DNA of 64,000 nucleotides from assembly GCF_044628455.1 (NCBI RefSeq), contig NZ_JBIYZW010000003.1:248001-312000 (forward strand), read 5' to 3'. This stretch comes from Solirubrum sp044628455 (lineage in GTDB: Bacteria > Bacteroidota > Bacteroidia > Cytophagales > Hymenobacteraceae). Both the position numbers and the translations under genes were made by a program. The notes below the pieces were generated by a model. It had not been told where the DNA came from. It made no database searches and saw nothing but the letters and a program-made list of their open reading frames with translations. Below, piece after piece: positions 16,880 to 25,830 of this stretch (positions are counted from its first letter, which is position 1; each line of letters starts with the position of its first letter).

Positions 16880-17266
16880 ATGAAAATTTCCCCGGTTCGG
16901 CTGGATTCGGACAACTTGGCAGACCTGGTGGTCCGCGGCATGCAGGAAAAGAAAGCCGTGGACATCGTGGTGCTCAATCTTAAACATCTTAAAAACGCCG
17001 TAGCCGATTACTTCGTCATCTGCTCGGCCTCGTCCGATACTCAGCTCGACGCCATTGCCCGCTCGGTGGAAGAGGAGGTAGAAAAAGCTACCGGCCAAAA
17101 CCCCTGGCAGAGCGAAGGCCGCCTGAACCGCGAATGGATCCTGCTCGACTACGTGGACGTGGTGGTGCACGTGTTCCTGCGCGACCGGCGCCAGTTCTAC
17201 GCGCTCGAGGAGCTGTGGGGCGACGCCGAAATTTCCTACATCGAAGAGGAAACCGCGGTAAAATAG
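16880..17266 (+). CDS. rsfS: Ribosomal silencing factor RsfS
   Basis: The 128-residue product starts MKISPVRLDSDNLADLVV and shows the DUF143/RsfS landmarks: AVDIVVLNLKHL, DYFVICSASSDTQLDAIA, PWQSEGRLNREWILLDYVDV and VVHVFLRDRRQFYALEELW. RsfS binds ribosomal protein uL14 and blocks 30S-50S joining when nutrients are scarce. The frame is open upstream to position 16856, but the ATG at 16880 gives the family N-terminus. The rsfS-ftsH gene order is common in Bacteroidota. The gene is divergent from birA, with overlapping control regions, and ftsH starts 130 bases after it. Confidence 0.95.
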   Translation: MKISPVRLDSDNLADLVVRGMQEKKAVDIVVLNLKHLKNAVADYFVICSASSDTQLDAIARSVEEEVEKATGQNPWQSEGRLNREWILLDYVDVVVHVFLRDRRQFYALEELWGDAEISYIEEETAVK

Positions 17267-17396
17267 CCGCCGCGCCGAATTGCTTTAAAGTAATTCCGGC
17301 CGGCGGGCGTTAGCCTCCCCAACGCCGCCCCCAACAAACCATTCGAGCGGCTTGTTGGCTGCGGGGCCTCTTCCACGTCGCAGACTTTTCTTGTAC

Positions 17397-19541
17397 ATGC
17401 CAGATAACACTCCTTCCCCGAAAAAGAAAAAACCCATGCTGCCCACGCCCGGCGCCCCGCGCCCCGGCATGCAGCTGTGGGTATTGCTCGGGCTGGCCGT
17501 GCTGGTGTTTGGGTTATTCTACCTGAACAAAAGCAGCTCAGCCCTTAAAATCAACCAGAAACGGTTCGAACAGATTGTGCGCGACGGCGACGTGCGCACC
17601 GTCACGCTGGTCAACGACCGGGCCGTGGAGGTGACGCTCAAGCAGGAGGCACTGCAGAAAGACCAGTACCGCCGCGAGCTGCGCAACCGCAGCCCGCTGG
17701 CCTTCGAACAGGGTCCGCAATACACCTTCAACGTCGTCGACGGCAAGACCTTTAAGGAGGACTACGACAAGCTGCGCGCCACCATCCCGCCCGATCAGCA
17801 GGTGGGCCTCGACGTGGACAACTCCCGCACCAGCATCAGCGACATTATTGCCAGCTGGGGCTTCTTCCTGCTGCTGCTGGTGGGCTTCTGGTTCCTGATG
17901 CGCCGCATGAGCGGCGCGGCCGGACCCGGCGGGCAGATTTTCAGCATCGGCAAGTCGCGCGCGGCCTTGTTTGAGGGCGGCGACAAAGTGAAGATTACCT
18001 TCAAGGACGTGGCCGGCCTGGAAGAGGCCAAGGAGGAAGTACAGGAAATCGTGGAGTTCCTCAAAAACCCCTCGAAGTTCACCATCCTCGGCGGCAAAAT
18101 TCCCAAGGGCGCGCTGCTGGTTGGCCCCCCCGGTACCGGCAAAACCCTGCTGGCGAAAGCCGTAGCCGGCGAGGCCGACGTGCCCTTCTTCTCGCTCTCG
18201 GGCTCCGACTTCGTGGAAATGTTCGTGGGCGTGGGCGCGGCTCGGGTGCGCGACCTGTTCAAGCAGGCCAAGGCCAAGGCGCCCTGCATCATTTTCATCG
18301 ACGAAATTGACGCCATTGGCCGCAGCCGTTCGCGCGGCAACGTGCCCGGCGGCAACGACGAGCGCGAAAACACCCTGAACTCACTGCTGGTGGAAATGGA
18401 CGGCTTCGGCACCGACTCCGGCGTCATCATCCTGGCCGCCACCAACCGCCCCGACACCTTGGACTCGGCCCTGCTGCGCCCCGGTCGCTTCGACCGGCAG
18501 ATCAGCATCGACAAGCCCGACATCGTGGGCCGCACCGAGATTTTCCGCGTGCACCTGAAGCCGCTTACCCTGGGCCCCGACGTGGATGCCCGGAAGCTGG
18601 CGGCCCAGACGCCCGGCTTTGCCGGCGCCGAAATTGCCAACGTCTGCAACGAAGCCGCCCTCATCGCCGCCCGCCGCGACAAGAAAATGGTGACCATGCA
18701 GGACTTCACCGATGCCGTCGACCGCGTGATTGGCGGCCTGGAGAAGAAAAACAAGATTATCAGCCCTGAGGAAAAGAAAATCGTGGCCTACCACGAAGCC
18801 GGTCACGCCATTGCCGGCTGGTTCCTGGAGCACGCCGACCCCCTGGTGAAGGTTAGCATCGTGCCCCGCGGCGTGGCCGCGCTGGGCTACGCGCAGTACC
18901 TGCCCAAGGAGCAGTTCCTCTACAACACCGAGCAGCTCACCGACGAGATGTGCATGGCCCTGGGCGGCCGCGCCGCCGAAGAGCTGGTGTTTGGCAAGAT
19001 TTCCACCGGCGCTTTGTCCGACCTGGAGCGCATCACCAAGATGGCCTACAGCATCGTGACCATGTACGGCATGAACCCGAAGCTGGGCAATATCTCGTTC
19101 TACGACTCGAAGAGCAGCAATGAGTACGGCTTCACCAAGCCTTACTCCGAAGCTACCGCGCAGATGATCGACGAGGAAGTGCGCACCATCATCGAAAACG
19201 CCTACATCCGCACCAAGCAGCTGCTTACCCTGCGCAGCCGCGAGCTGGAGATTGTGGCCCAGGAGCTGCTGGAAAAGGAAATTCTGCTGCAGGACGACCT
19301 CGAGCGCCTCGTGGGCAAGCGTCCCTTCGATACCCAGACCGCCTACCAGGCTCACACCGCCGGCACCGACCGCAGCGAGACGCTGAGCGAGCGGAAGCAG
19401 GAGCACCCCACCGGCACGCCCCTGAGCAACGACCTGCCCGAGCTGAACCTGCCGGGCCAGCCGCTGTCGTCGGGCGACGAGCAGCCCGCGGGCGGCCCCC
19501 TGCCGGGCCAGAGCGTCCCGAGCGGCACCGCCGTTTCGTAG
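17397..19541 (+). CDS. ftsH: ATP-dependent zinc metalloprotease FtsH
   Basis: The 714-residue protein has two transmembrane segments (about 24-42 and 148-168) enclosing a periplasmic FtsH_ext domain, then an AAA module with Walker A GPPGTGKT at 243-250, Walker B IIFIDEIDAIG, the second region of homology ATNRPDTLDSALLRPGRFDR, and an M41 protease domain with HEAGH at 466-470. The C-terminus is a Pro/Gly/Ser-rich tail typical of Bacteroidota FtsH. It degrades misassembled membrane proteins and short-lived regulators at the inner membrane. The ATG at 17397 (MPDNTPSPKKKKP) was chosen over the upstream frame, which is not family-like. It probably shares a transcript with rsfS; two terminators follow. 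Confidence 0.97.
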   Translation: MPDNTPSPKKKKPMLPTPGAPRPGMQLWVLLGLAVLVFGLFYLNKSSSALKINQKRFEQIVRDGDVRTVTLVNDRAVEVTLKQEALQKDQYRRELRNRSPLAFEQGPQYTFNVVDGKTFKEDYDKLRATIPPDQQVGLDVDNSRTSISDIIASWGFFLLLLVGFWFLMRRMSGAAGPGGQIFSIGKSRAALFEGGDKVKITFKDVAGLEEAKEEVQEIVEFLKNPSKFTILGGKIPKGALLVGPPGTGKTLLAKAVAGEADVPFFSLSGSDFVEMFVGVGAARVRDLFKQAKAKAPCIIFIDEIDAIGRSRSRGNVPGGNDERENTLNSLLVEMDGFGTDSGVIILAATNRPDTLDSALLRPGRFDRQISIDKPDIVGRTEIFRVHLKPLTLGPDVDARKLAAQTPGFAGAEIANVCNEAALIAARRDKKMVTMQDFTDAVDRVIGGLEKKNKIISPEEKKIVAYHEAGHAIAGWFLEHADPLVKVSIVPRGVAALGYAQYLPKEQFLYNTEQLTDEMCMALGGRAAEELVFGKISTGALSDLERITKMAYSIVTMYGMNPKLGNISFYDSKSSNEYGFTKPYSEATAQMIDEEVRTIIENAYIRTKQLLTLRSRELEIVAQELLEKEILLQDDLERLVGKRPFDTQTAYQAHTAGTDRSETLSERKQEHPTGTPLSNDLPELNLPGQPLSSGDEQPAGGPLPGQSVPSGTAVS

Positions 19542-19559
19542 TAGTAGGCGCAGTACCCA

Positions 19560-19602
19560 AGCAACGGCCGCTTCCCAACCGGGAGCGGCCATTGCTTTTT
19601 TA
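19560..19602 (+). terminator. Intrinsic terminator of ftsH
   Basis: AACGGCCGCTTCCC and GGGAGCGGCCATT form a strong stem around AACC, followed by GCTTTTTTAG. It lies about 20 bases after the ftsH stop. Confidence 0.88.
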
Positions 19603-19610
19603 GGGGAAAC

Positions 19611-19643
19611 GCAAAAAAACCGCTGGCAAAGCCCGCGGTTTTT
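19611..19643. terminator. Second intrinsic terminator after ftsH (bidirectional)
   Basis: AAAAAAACCGCTGGC and GCCCGCGGTTTTT form a stem around AAA with A and T runs on both sides, so it can act on both strands. The remainder of the gap (19644-19982) has no clear gene; see the finding on a possible 3' relic at about 19662-19729. Confidence 0.75.
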
Positions 19644-19982
19644 CCACACACCTATTGGTCCAATATTTCACCGCAGATGAGCCCATTACCCCTGAGCGCA
19701 TCCGCCGGATAGACACGTTAATGGGTTAGGTGTAGTGCCGAGTCAGTTCGTAGTGGTGAGGCTGCTAGTTGCAGCCTGCGTAATGCCGTTGTCCTTACAA
19801 GATTACGGCGCTCAGGAAGCTATGGAAAGGAAGGAACCCGCTCGCCGGTGACTAGTAAAATGGCGGTGGCTATATTGGATTATGGAGCAGAACAAGGTTG
19901 ATAATTGACTGATTGAGCTAGTTAGCGTAGGATCTGTAGTTGCATGGTAGAATTAATTTCGGCCTGTTTGTGACGGAGTATG

Positions 19983-20951
19983 CTAGTTGCTTTCCTTATT
20001 CAAAGCGGCTGGTAGCAGGGTATGAAGCGCGATGGAAGTGGCCGCCAGCGCCAGGAGCGGAAACAGCACTAGCCACCAGGCACCCGGCTCAAGCCGGGCC
20101 AATGCCAGCAGTCGGCCCCAGTCGGCCGCCTCGGGCGGCAAACCCAGGCCCAGGAAAGCCAGGGTGGTTTGCAGGCCGAGGCAGGTGTGCAGGTTCAGCG
20201 GCAGCACCGCCCGCAGCACCGGCCAGCTGTTGGGCAGCACGTGGTACCGCAGCAGCCGGCTGGCGCTGAAGCCCTGCGCCCGCCCAGCTTCGATGAAGCC
20301 CAGGACGCTAAGCTGGCGAACCTGGCTCCGGGCCAGACGGGCGGTAGCCTGCCAGCCGGTGAGGGTCAGCACAGCGACCAGCAAACCCGGGGCAGGTGAC
20401 CCCAGCGCACAGAACGCGAGTACCAGCACCAGGCGGGGTAGCGCGCCCAGCAGCAGCGTGGAGGACAGCAGCAGGGCGTCGAGCGGTAGAAACCAAGCAG
20501 GCTGCGCGGGCCACAGGCGCCGCAGACCGCCCGCCAGCAATAACAGTAAACTGGCCGCCGGCAGCCAGTTCCACGAGGGCGGCTGCCAGCCCATCAGGCT
20601 CAACGCTACCAGCGCCACCAGCCCGTCGGAGCAGGTCAGCCGCGGACCGCGGTTTCCCCACCAGCCCGCCGCCGCGCCCAGCAGCAGGCCGAGCACCGAC
20701 ATGAGCGCCGCCGCCGGCAGGCTGACCAGCAGCAGGCTGCGGGCACCGCCTACGCATAGGGCCAGCACGTCGCGGCCGTACGGGTCGGTGCCCAGCCAGT
20801 GCGCGGCGCTGGGCGGGCGCGTGGCCAGCAGCGGGTTGAGCGCCGGGGTCGGCCCGAGCAGCAACTCCGCCAGTAGCGCCGCCAGCAGCAGGATCAGCAG
20901 CCAGCCGCTAGCCAGTCTGCGCGGGATGGGTTGGCGCCGCGTCGAACTCAT
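19983..20951 (-). CDS. ABC transporter permease, DppC/OppC type
   Basis: The 322-residue protein begins MSSTRRQPIPRRLASGW with an N-terminal membrane span, then LLATRPPSAAHWLGTDPYGRD, the hallmark HxxGTDxxGRD of DppC/OppC permeases, and the cytoplasmic coupling (EAA) loop VLGFIEAGRAQGFSASRLLRYHVLPN. About six membrane segments are visible. It would form the inner-membrane channel with the DppB-type partner for uptake of oligopeptides, nickel or similar. The ATG at 20949-20951 overlaps the stop of the preceding permease gene by four bases (TCAT on the plus strand), indicating translational coupling. The protein is unusually rich in Leu and Ala. No transporter ATPase gene lies downstream. Confidence 0.9.
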   Translation of the reverse strand: MSSTRRQPIPRRLASGWLLILLLAALLAELLLGPTPALNPLLATRPPSAAHWLGTDPYGRDVLALCVGGARSLLLVSLPAAALMSVLGLLLGAAAGWWGNRGPRLTCSDGLVALVALSLMGWQPPSWNWLPAASLLLLLAGGLRRLWPAQPAWFLPLDALLLSSTLLLGALPRLVLVLAFCALGSPAPGLLVAVLTLTGWQATARLARSQVRQLSVLGFIEAGRAQGFSASRLLRYHVLPNSWPVLRAVLPLNLHTCLGLQTTLAFLGLGLPPEAADWGRLLALARLEPGAWWLVLFPLLALAATSIALHTLLPAALNKESN

Positions 20952-21946
20952 ATGGTTGGCCGTAGACGGGGATAGGCCAGAGCTGAAACCACGTCGGCCA
21001 GGAGCCAGGCCAGCAGGCGCGCCGCCGCCGTGAGCAGTACGCCGCCCAGCAGCACGGGATAGTCGCGGGCGGCGGCGGCTTCGAGCAGCAGGCGGCCCAT
21101 TCCCGGTAGGGCAAACACTACCTCCACCACCACCGCGCCGGCGGTCAGGGCCGGCAGCAGATCGGTAAAGCGGGTGATGAAGGGCGGCAGGGCATTGGGC
21201 AGCAGGTGTCGGTGCCACAGGCGGTCGGCCGGGGCTCCCTTGGCCCGGGCCGTGACGGCGTAGGGCTGGTGCTGCTCCTGACCCAGGGCCGCCGTCAGCG
21301 GCAGAACCAGCCCCGGCAAAGCAGCCAGCACCAGGCTGCTGGCCGGCAGAATCAGGTAGATCAGCCCCGGTAGTTGACCGGCAGCGGCGCCCAGGCCGTA
21401 GGCGGGCAGAAGGGCCAGCCCTTCGGGGCTGGCCAGCAGCCACAGCAGCAGCATAGCTACCACAAACAGGGGCAGGGCATCGAGCAGCAGCAGGCCGGGC
21501 ATCAGACGACGACGCCACTTGGGCCGGCGGGCCAGCGCCAGCGCCGCCGCCCCGGCCAGACTGCCCGTCAGCGCGAGGGCTAGGACTACCAGGGGCAGCG
21601 TCACGGCCAGAGCCTCCCTCAGCAGCTGGGCGACCGAGCGCCCGTCGCGGTAGGAGTAGCCCAGGCTGCCGCGGGTCAGCCCGCGCAGCCAGTGGTGGTA
21701 TTGGTTGTCGAGGCCGTGCCAGCGCCAGGGCCACACGCCCACGTAAAACACGGGCACCGCGAGGCCGAGGCGTTGGGCGTAGCGCTGCTCACTGGCTTGC
21801 AGCTGGCGGGTTGACGAAGTACGTACCAACTCGGCGGCCATCAGGCGCGGGGCGGGCAGGCTGCGGCTCAGCAGGAATAGCACCGATACGATCAGCCAGG
21901 CGGCGGCCAGCACGCGCAGCAGGCGGACGAGCAGGTTGCCCCCCAT
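20948..21946 (-). CDS. ABC transporter permease, DppB/OppB type
   Basis: The 332-residue protein starts MGGNLLVRLLRVLAAAWLIV, an N-terminal span typical of DppB/OppB, then LSRSLPAPRLMAAELV. The coupling region reads LGQEQHQPYAVTARAKGAPADRLWHRHLLPNALPPF, with the AKG..RLWxxHLLPNAL pattern of the family, and later AGAVVVEVVFALPGMGRLLLEAAAARDYPVLLG, the conserved E-x-V-F-x-x-P-G-x-G motif. It pairs with the DppC-type permease encoded directly downstream (4-base overlap) and the lipoprotein encoded 7 bases upstream. The transporter class is peptide/nickel/opine (family 5). Confidence 0.9.
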   Translation of the reverse strand: MGGNLLVRLLRVLAAAWLIVSVLFLLSRSLPAPRLMAAELVRTSSTRQLQASEQRYAQRLGLAVPVFYVGVWPWRWHGLDNQYHHWLRGLTRGSLGYSYRDGRSVAQLLREALAVTLPLVVLALALTGSLAGAAALALARRPKWRRRLMPGLLLLDALPLFVVAMLLLWLLASPEGLALLPAYGLGAAAGQLPGLIYLILPASSLVLAALPGLVLPLTAALGQEQHQPYAVTARAKGAPADRLWHRHLLPNALPPFITRFTDLLPALTAGAVVVEVVFALPGMGRLLLEAAAARDYPVLLGGVLLTAAARLLAWLLADVVSALAYPRLRPTI

Positions 21947-21953
21947 AACGCCG

Positions 21954-23696
21954 CTATTTGCTGCCGGGCGCCGCGGCGCGCAGGGTGGTCAGATCGTAGC
22001 CGGGCTCCAGGCCGGCCGGCTGCAGGTTGATCAGGCGCTTGGTTACGGCCAGCCGGTTGGGTTCGTAGTACAGCACATTCAGGGCTGCCGCCTCGTGCAT
22101 GATCAGCTGCAGCCGGCGCAGCAGCCGGGCTTTGCGGGCCGAGTCCTGGGCTGCCACAATTTCTTCCAGCACGCGGTCGGAAGTGGCCGAGCCAAACCCG
22201 GAGGTGTTGCCGCCCGCTACGCCGATGCTGGCCGTGTGCAGCAGGGGGCGCAGGTCGTAGGCGAAAGGGTTGCCGTACACCTTGCGCAGCACCAGCTCGT
22301 GCTGCCCGTTGCGGCGCAGCTCCGACAGCACGGAGGCCTCGGTGGGCTGCAGCTGCAGGGGAATGCCCAGCTGAGCGGCGTTTTGCTGCAGCAGCAGCGC
22401 GGCGGTTTCCATAAGCCGGTCGCCGGCGCGGTAGTGCACTTTCAGGGCCAGCTGGGCCTGGTCGGTGGGGCGCTGCCACTGGTTCGGGCGCGCGCGTTGC
22501 CAGCCGGCTACGCGCAGCAGCTCGGCAGCCCGGCCCGGGTCGTAGCGGCGCAGCGGCAGGCTGTCGTGGTAGGCCCACCGCTCGTTAGGGCTCACGAGAC
22601 CCACGCTGCGCTGGCCCAGTCCGTACTGGGTAGCCTCAATCAGCTGGGGTACGTCGAGCAAATGCAGCAGTGCCTGCCGGGTGGCCGGCTGGCGCAGCAG
22701 CGGCTGCCGGGTGTTCATTTCCAGCACCACCATGCGGTAGGAGGGCGGCGAATACAGCTGAAACTCCCCGGCCTGGGGCGAAGTCCGAAGCTTGTCGAAG
22801 TCGGCCGCCGCCATGTTGGGGTACAGGTCCACGTCGCCGCGGCGCAGAGCCAGCAGGGCCGTGGCCGGGTCGGGAATGATGTGGAACTCCAGCCGGGCGG
22901 GGTGGGCCAGCAGCTTGGGCTCGGCCGGCTGTAGCCCGTCGGCCCACCAGCGGGCCTTGCGGCGCAGCACCAGCCGCTGGCCCGCCTGCCACGAAACCAG
23001 TTCGTAGGGGCCGCTGCCCCGCACCTGATCCGGCCGGCGCCAGCGCAGCGGGTCGTTGAACTGCCGCGCAAACTCCCGCACGGCTGCTTGCTGGGCGGGG
23101 GCCAGCACCGAATCGGTGAGCCCGGCCAGGGGCACCTGGCGCAGCAGGTGCTGGGGGTCGAGCAGGTACTCGGGCAGAATGGGGAAGTCGCCGCTGGACG
23201 TGCGGTATTCGGGCGCCGCCCCGCGGCAGACGAAAGTAAACCGCCGGGCATCGGTGGAATCGAGCTGAACCTCGTCAATAAAGCCCACCATGTTGCTCAG
23301 CAGCTCATTGGGCAGGCCCGGGCAGCGCAGGGCGCGCAGCGTAAAGAGCACGTCCCGGCCGGTGATGGGCTGGCCGTTGTCCCAGGTCGCCTGGGGCCGC
23401 AGCCGGTAGCTCAGCCGCGTGAGCGAGTCCTGCACCTGTACCCGCGGCAGCGCTTCAGCCAGCCAGGGCACGTAGCGGCGCTGAGGCCCATCGACCACCA
23501 GCAAACTCTGGTAGAGCAGGTTGTTGAGCTGCATGGCAAAGGCATTGGGCAAGGCCACGGGGTTCAGCGACTCGGGGTCCTGGGGCCAGCAAACGCGCAC
23601 GGCCGGGGCCGGCGTGGTGGTAGCCGACGGGCCGCAGCCAACAAGCAACAACTGGCTCAGCAGCAGGACTGCCACGAGCAATACGAAACGGGGCAT
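21954..23696 (-). CDS. ABC transporter substrate-binding lipoprotein (family 5, DppA/OppA-like)
   Basis: The 580-residue protein starts MPRFVLLVAVLLLSQLLLVG and has a lipobox LLVGC, so it is lipid-anchored. SBP family 5 features follow: VCWPQDPESLNPVALPNAFA, LLVVDGPQRRYVPWLAEALP, ATWDNGQPITGRDVLFTLRA, the GPYELVSWQAGQRLVLRRKARWW segment and the C-terminal INLQPAGLEPGYDLTTLR. It delivers a peptide-like ligand to the two permeases encoded downstream, with which it forms a tight three-gene unit (7-base gap, then 4-base overlap). The ligand cannot be told from sequence. The matching ATPases must be elsewhere, if the system works. Confidence 0.92.
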   Translation of the reverse strand: MPRFVLLVAVLLLSQLLLVGCGPSATTTPAPAVRVCWPQDPESLNPVALPNAFAMQLNNLLYQSLLVVDGPQRRYVPWLAEALPRVQVQDSLTRLSYRLRPQATWDNGQPITGRDVLFTLRALRCPGLPNELLSNMVGFIDEVQLDSTDARRFTFVCRGAAPEYRTSSGDFPILPEYLLDPQHLLRQVPLAGLTDSVLAPAQQAAVREFARQFNDPLRWRRPDQVRGSGPYELVSWQAGQRLVLRRKARWWADGLQPAEPKLLAHPARLEFHIIPDPATALLALRRGDVDLYPNMAAADFDKLRTSPQAGEFQLYSPPSYRMVVLEMNTRQPLLRQPATRQALLHLLDVPQLIEATQYGLGQRSVGLVSPNERWAYHDSLPLRRYDPGRAAELLRVAGWQRARPNQWQRPTDQAQLALKVHYRAGDRLMETAALLLQQNAAQLGIPLQLQPTEASVLSELRRNGQHELVLRKVYGNPFAYDLRPLLHTASIGVAGGNTSGFGSATSDRVLEEIVAAQDSARKARLLRRLQLIMHEAAALNVLYYEPNRLAVTKRLINLQPAGLEPGYDLTTLRAAAPGSK

Positions 23697-23768
23697 AAGG
23701 GGAGGCGCGGCGGGCGGGGCGGAAAAGGCCGGGGATGAAGTGGGGCCAAGATAAGGCCGGGCTCCGGG

Positions 23769-23960
23769 TTAGGGCTTAGGCGTCTGCCCGGCAATGCCGC
23801 CGTCACCCCAGGAGCCGCCACCGGTGTCGTTGGTCGATTCGAGGCTGACCTCAAGCTGAGCGTTGGAGCTAAGTTCGGCTACGGGAGCTCCTGGTTGGGT
23901 GGGGGGGGGCGAAAAAAGCAGGTGAAACTGAAGCAGGGCGAGGGTAAAGATTTCTAACAT
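23769..23960 (-). CDS. Possible small hypothetical protein (63 aa)
   Basis: A 63-codon frame starts with ATG at 23958-23960 and reads MLEIFTLALLQFHLLFSPPP, then a polar, Gly-rich tail ending GGGSWGDGGIAGQTPKP. It lies in a stretch with no other gene, and its composition is not that of a shadow frame. A run of nine C residues (nine G on the plus strand, 23901-23909) falls inside it and encodes the PPP stretch. The hydrophobic start followed by a charged middle could be a short exported or membrane-attached peptide. I do not recognise a family; existence as a gene is plausible but unproven. Confidence 0.4.
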   Translation of the reverse strand: MLEIFTLALLQFHLLFSPPPTQPGAPVAELSSNAQLEVSLESTNDTGGGSWGDGGIAGQTPKP

Positions 23961-24315
23961 GGCAGCAGGTGGGTGGTCGTCAAGTCATTGACTGACACAA
24001 ACTTCTGCCAGGGTTTCGCCGAAATAAAGGCACAGATGCCAATAGGGGTGACTAGGATTATTTGTATTAATTTGTATTACTATGGTTTTGAAAAGATGCT
24101 TTAACGGCTTTATTGCGTGTTTTTGTTAACCGGCTACGGTGAATCGTTTATAGTTATGTGACAATAGCTTTAGATTTAGCCCAGTAATCCACATTACAAA
24201 TGTGGAGCGGGCCTTGCCGGGTAAAAAGGAAAGACCCGCGGTATCTGTGACGGGAAGATCGGGTAGTATACCTGCTATAAAAGCGCTTTAGTTTTCAGAA
24301 TAACGATGTTTTACG
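23961..24315. other. Non-coding, AT-rich gap of 355 bases
   Basis: No gene, tRNA or repeat is recognised. The stretch is markedly poorer in GC than its neighbours (around TTTGTATTAATTTGTATTAC) and must contain the promoter of the 504-residue protein gene, but no exact TTG/TAnnTTTG pair was found. Confidence 0.5.
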
Positions 24316-25830
24316 ATGATTGAGCTGACAAATCTAGCCAAGATTGTGACCAACCGTCGCCTCGCCAATCTGCCTTTGCTGGGGGTGGCGAAGGGCAAAG
24401 GCAAGGGCCGCAACCGCGAAGAGGAGCTGCTGCACCTGCTTACGACCGAAACCAACCTGACCAGTCTGCAGGCGGCTAAAATGCTCTACGGCAGCACCTC
24501 GGCCCAAAGCCGGGCGGCGGTGCGCAAGCTCAAGCAGCGGCTGCAGGAAAAGCTGCTCAATCATCTCTATTTTCTGGATTACTCCGACCCGCGTCACCCC
24601 GTCTTTCGCCGCTACGAGCAGCAGTGCCTCGATTTGCTGCAGCAGGCCCGGGTGCTGTGGTGGGAAAGCGAACGAAGCCTGCTGCCGCAGCTGCTGCGCA
24701 AAACTTTGCGCCTAGCCCAGGACGGCGACTTCACGCAGCACGTGGTGAGCACCCTGGATCTGATGCGCAACCTCTACGTGGAGTCCAACGACTTCGCAAA
24801 GTACCGGGCAACGGTGCGCCTCAGCGAGCGTTACCAGGAAGTGCTGGAAAAGGAGCGGGAGGCCCTGCACCTGTTCTGGGGCGCCAAAATGGATTTGATG
24901 CGCTCGGTCCAGGCCCGGCGCCGGCTGTTGCAGTACTTACCCGAGGTGATTGGTAAGCTCGAAGAAAGCAGCCGCGCTACCCGCTCCTACGTCATCTACG
25001 ACGCGCTGCTGAAGCTGCAGCTCATGCACCAGGAACTGCTGGGCAACTTCGAGGAAATCATCACCATCACGGCCGAAGCTGAAGACCTGTACGCCAAGGG
25101 CAAGCTCAACCGCAAACGGTTTGATAGCCGCTTCACCAAGTTCTACAGCCTATACGCCCACCTGCGGGCCCGGCGCCTCGACGAAGGCCTGGCCCTGGGC
25201 GAAAACTATATGAAGGCCTTCAGCCGCTCGACCGGCAACTGGTTCAGCATGCTCGAAAACTACTTTCTGCTGGCTATGCACAGCGGCGAGTACGTGAAGG
25301 CCGGCGAACTGCTGAAGCGCATGCAGCAGAACCCGTTCGTGACGCGGCTCACGCGCCCGGCCGTGCAGCGCTGGGAGCTGATGCGGGCCTATCTGTACTT
25401 TGTACGCCCCGAAGAGGCGGGGCGGCGCACCCTGCAATTCGCTCAGCTGGTGCAGAGCATTCCCGACCACAGCCGCGACAAGCGCGGCTACAACGTGGCT
25501 ATCCTGATTCTGCAGTTTCTGCACTACCTGCGCCAGGGCCACGACGAGGCCCTGCTGGCGCGGCTGGAGGGGTTGCGTAAGTACGAAACGGCTTACCTGC
25601 GCGACGCCTCCACCCTGCGCAGCAGGCTGCTGTTTCGGCTGCTGCAGCTCACCGTCAAGCAGAATTTTGATCCGGTGGCCGTGGAGGAAAAAGGACAGGC
25701 GCTCTTTGAGCGCCTGCGCGATGCCCCGCCGCCCGGCGAGGCATACTCCGAAATCGAAATCATTCCCTACGAAAACCTCTGGCGGCTCACCCTGGGCATC
25801 CTGCGGCAGCGGAAAGCCGAAGCCCGGTAG
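24316..25830 (+). CDS. Helical-repeat protein of unknown function (504 aa)
   Basis: I do not recognise a named family. Residues 1-95 look like a small DNA-binding or adaptor module: a basic GKGKGRNREEE segment, then TNLTSLQAAKMLYGSTSAQS and KLKQRLQEKLLNHLYFLDYS. The rest is almost entirely amphipathic helices with TPR-like spacing (LARLEGLRKYETAYLRDAST, AYLYFVRPEEAGRRTLQFAQ), no signal peptide, no membrane segment and no catalytic signature. A cytoplasmic scaffold or regulatory role is the simplest reading. The gene stands alone behind a long AT-rich leader. An ATG at 24305 is out of frame, so the start at 24316 is preferred. Confidence 0.85.
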   Translation: MIELTNLAKIVTNRRLANLPLLGVAKGKGKGRNREEELLHLLTTETNLTSLQAAKMLYGSTSAQSRAAVRKLKQRLQEKLLNHLYFLDYSDPRHPVFRRYEQQCLDLLQQARVLWWESERSLLPQLLRKTLRLAQDGDFTQHVVSTLDLMRNLYVESNDFAKYRATVRLSERYQEVLEKEREALHLFWGAKMDLMRSVQARRRLLQYLPEVIGKLEESSRATRSYVIYDALLKLQLMHQELLGNFEEIITITAEAEDLYAKGKLNRKRFDSRFTKFYSLYAHLRARRLDEGLALGENYMKAFSRSTGNWFSMLENYFLLAMHSGEYVKAGELLKRMQQNPFVTRLTRPAVQRWELMRAYLYFVRPEEAGRRTLQFAQLVQSIPDHSRDKRGYNVAILILQFLHYLRQGHDEALLARLEGLRKYETAYLRDASTLRSRLLFRLLQLTVKQNFDPVAVEEKGQALFERLRDAPPPGEAYSEIEIIPYENLWRLTLGILRQRKAEAR

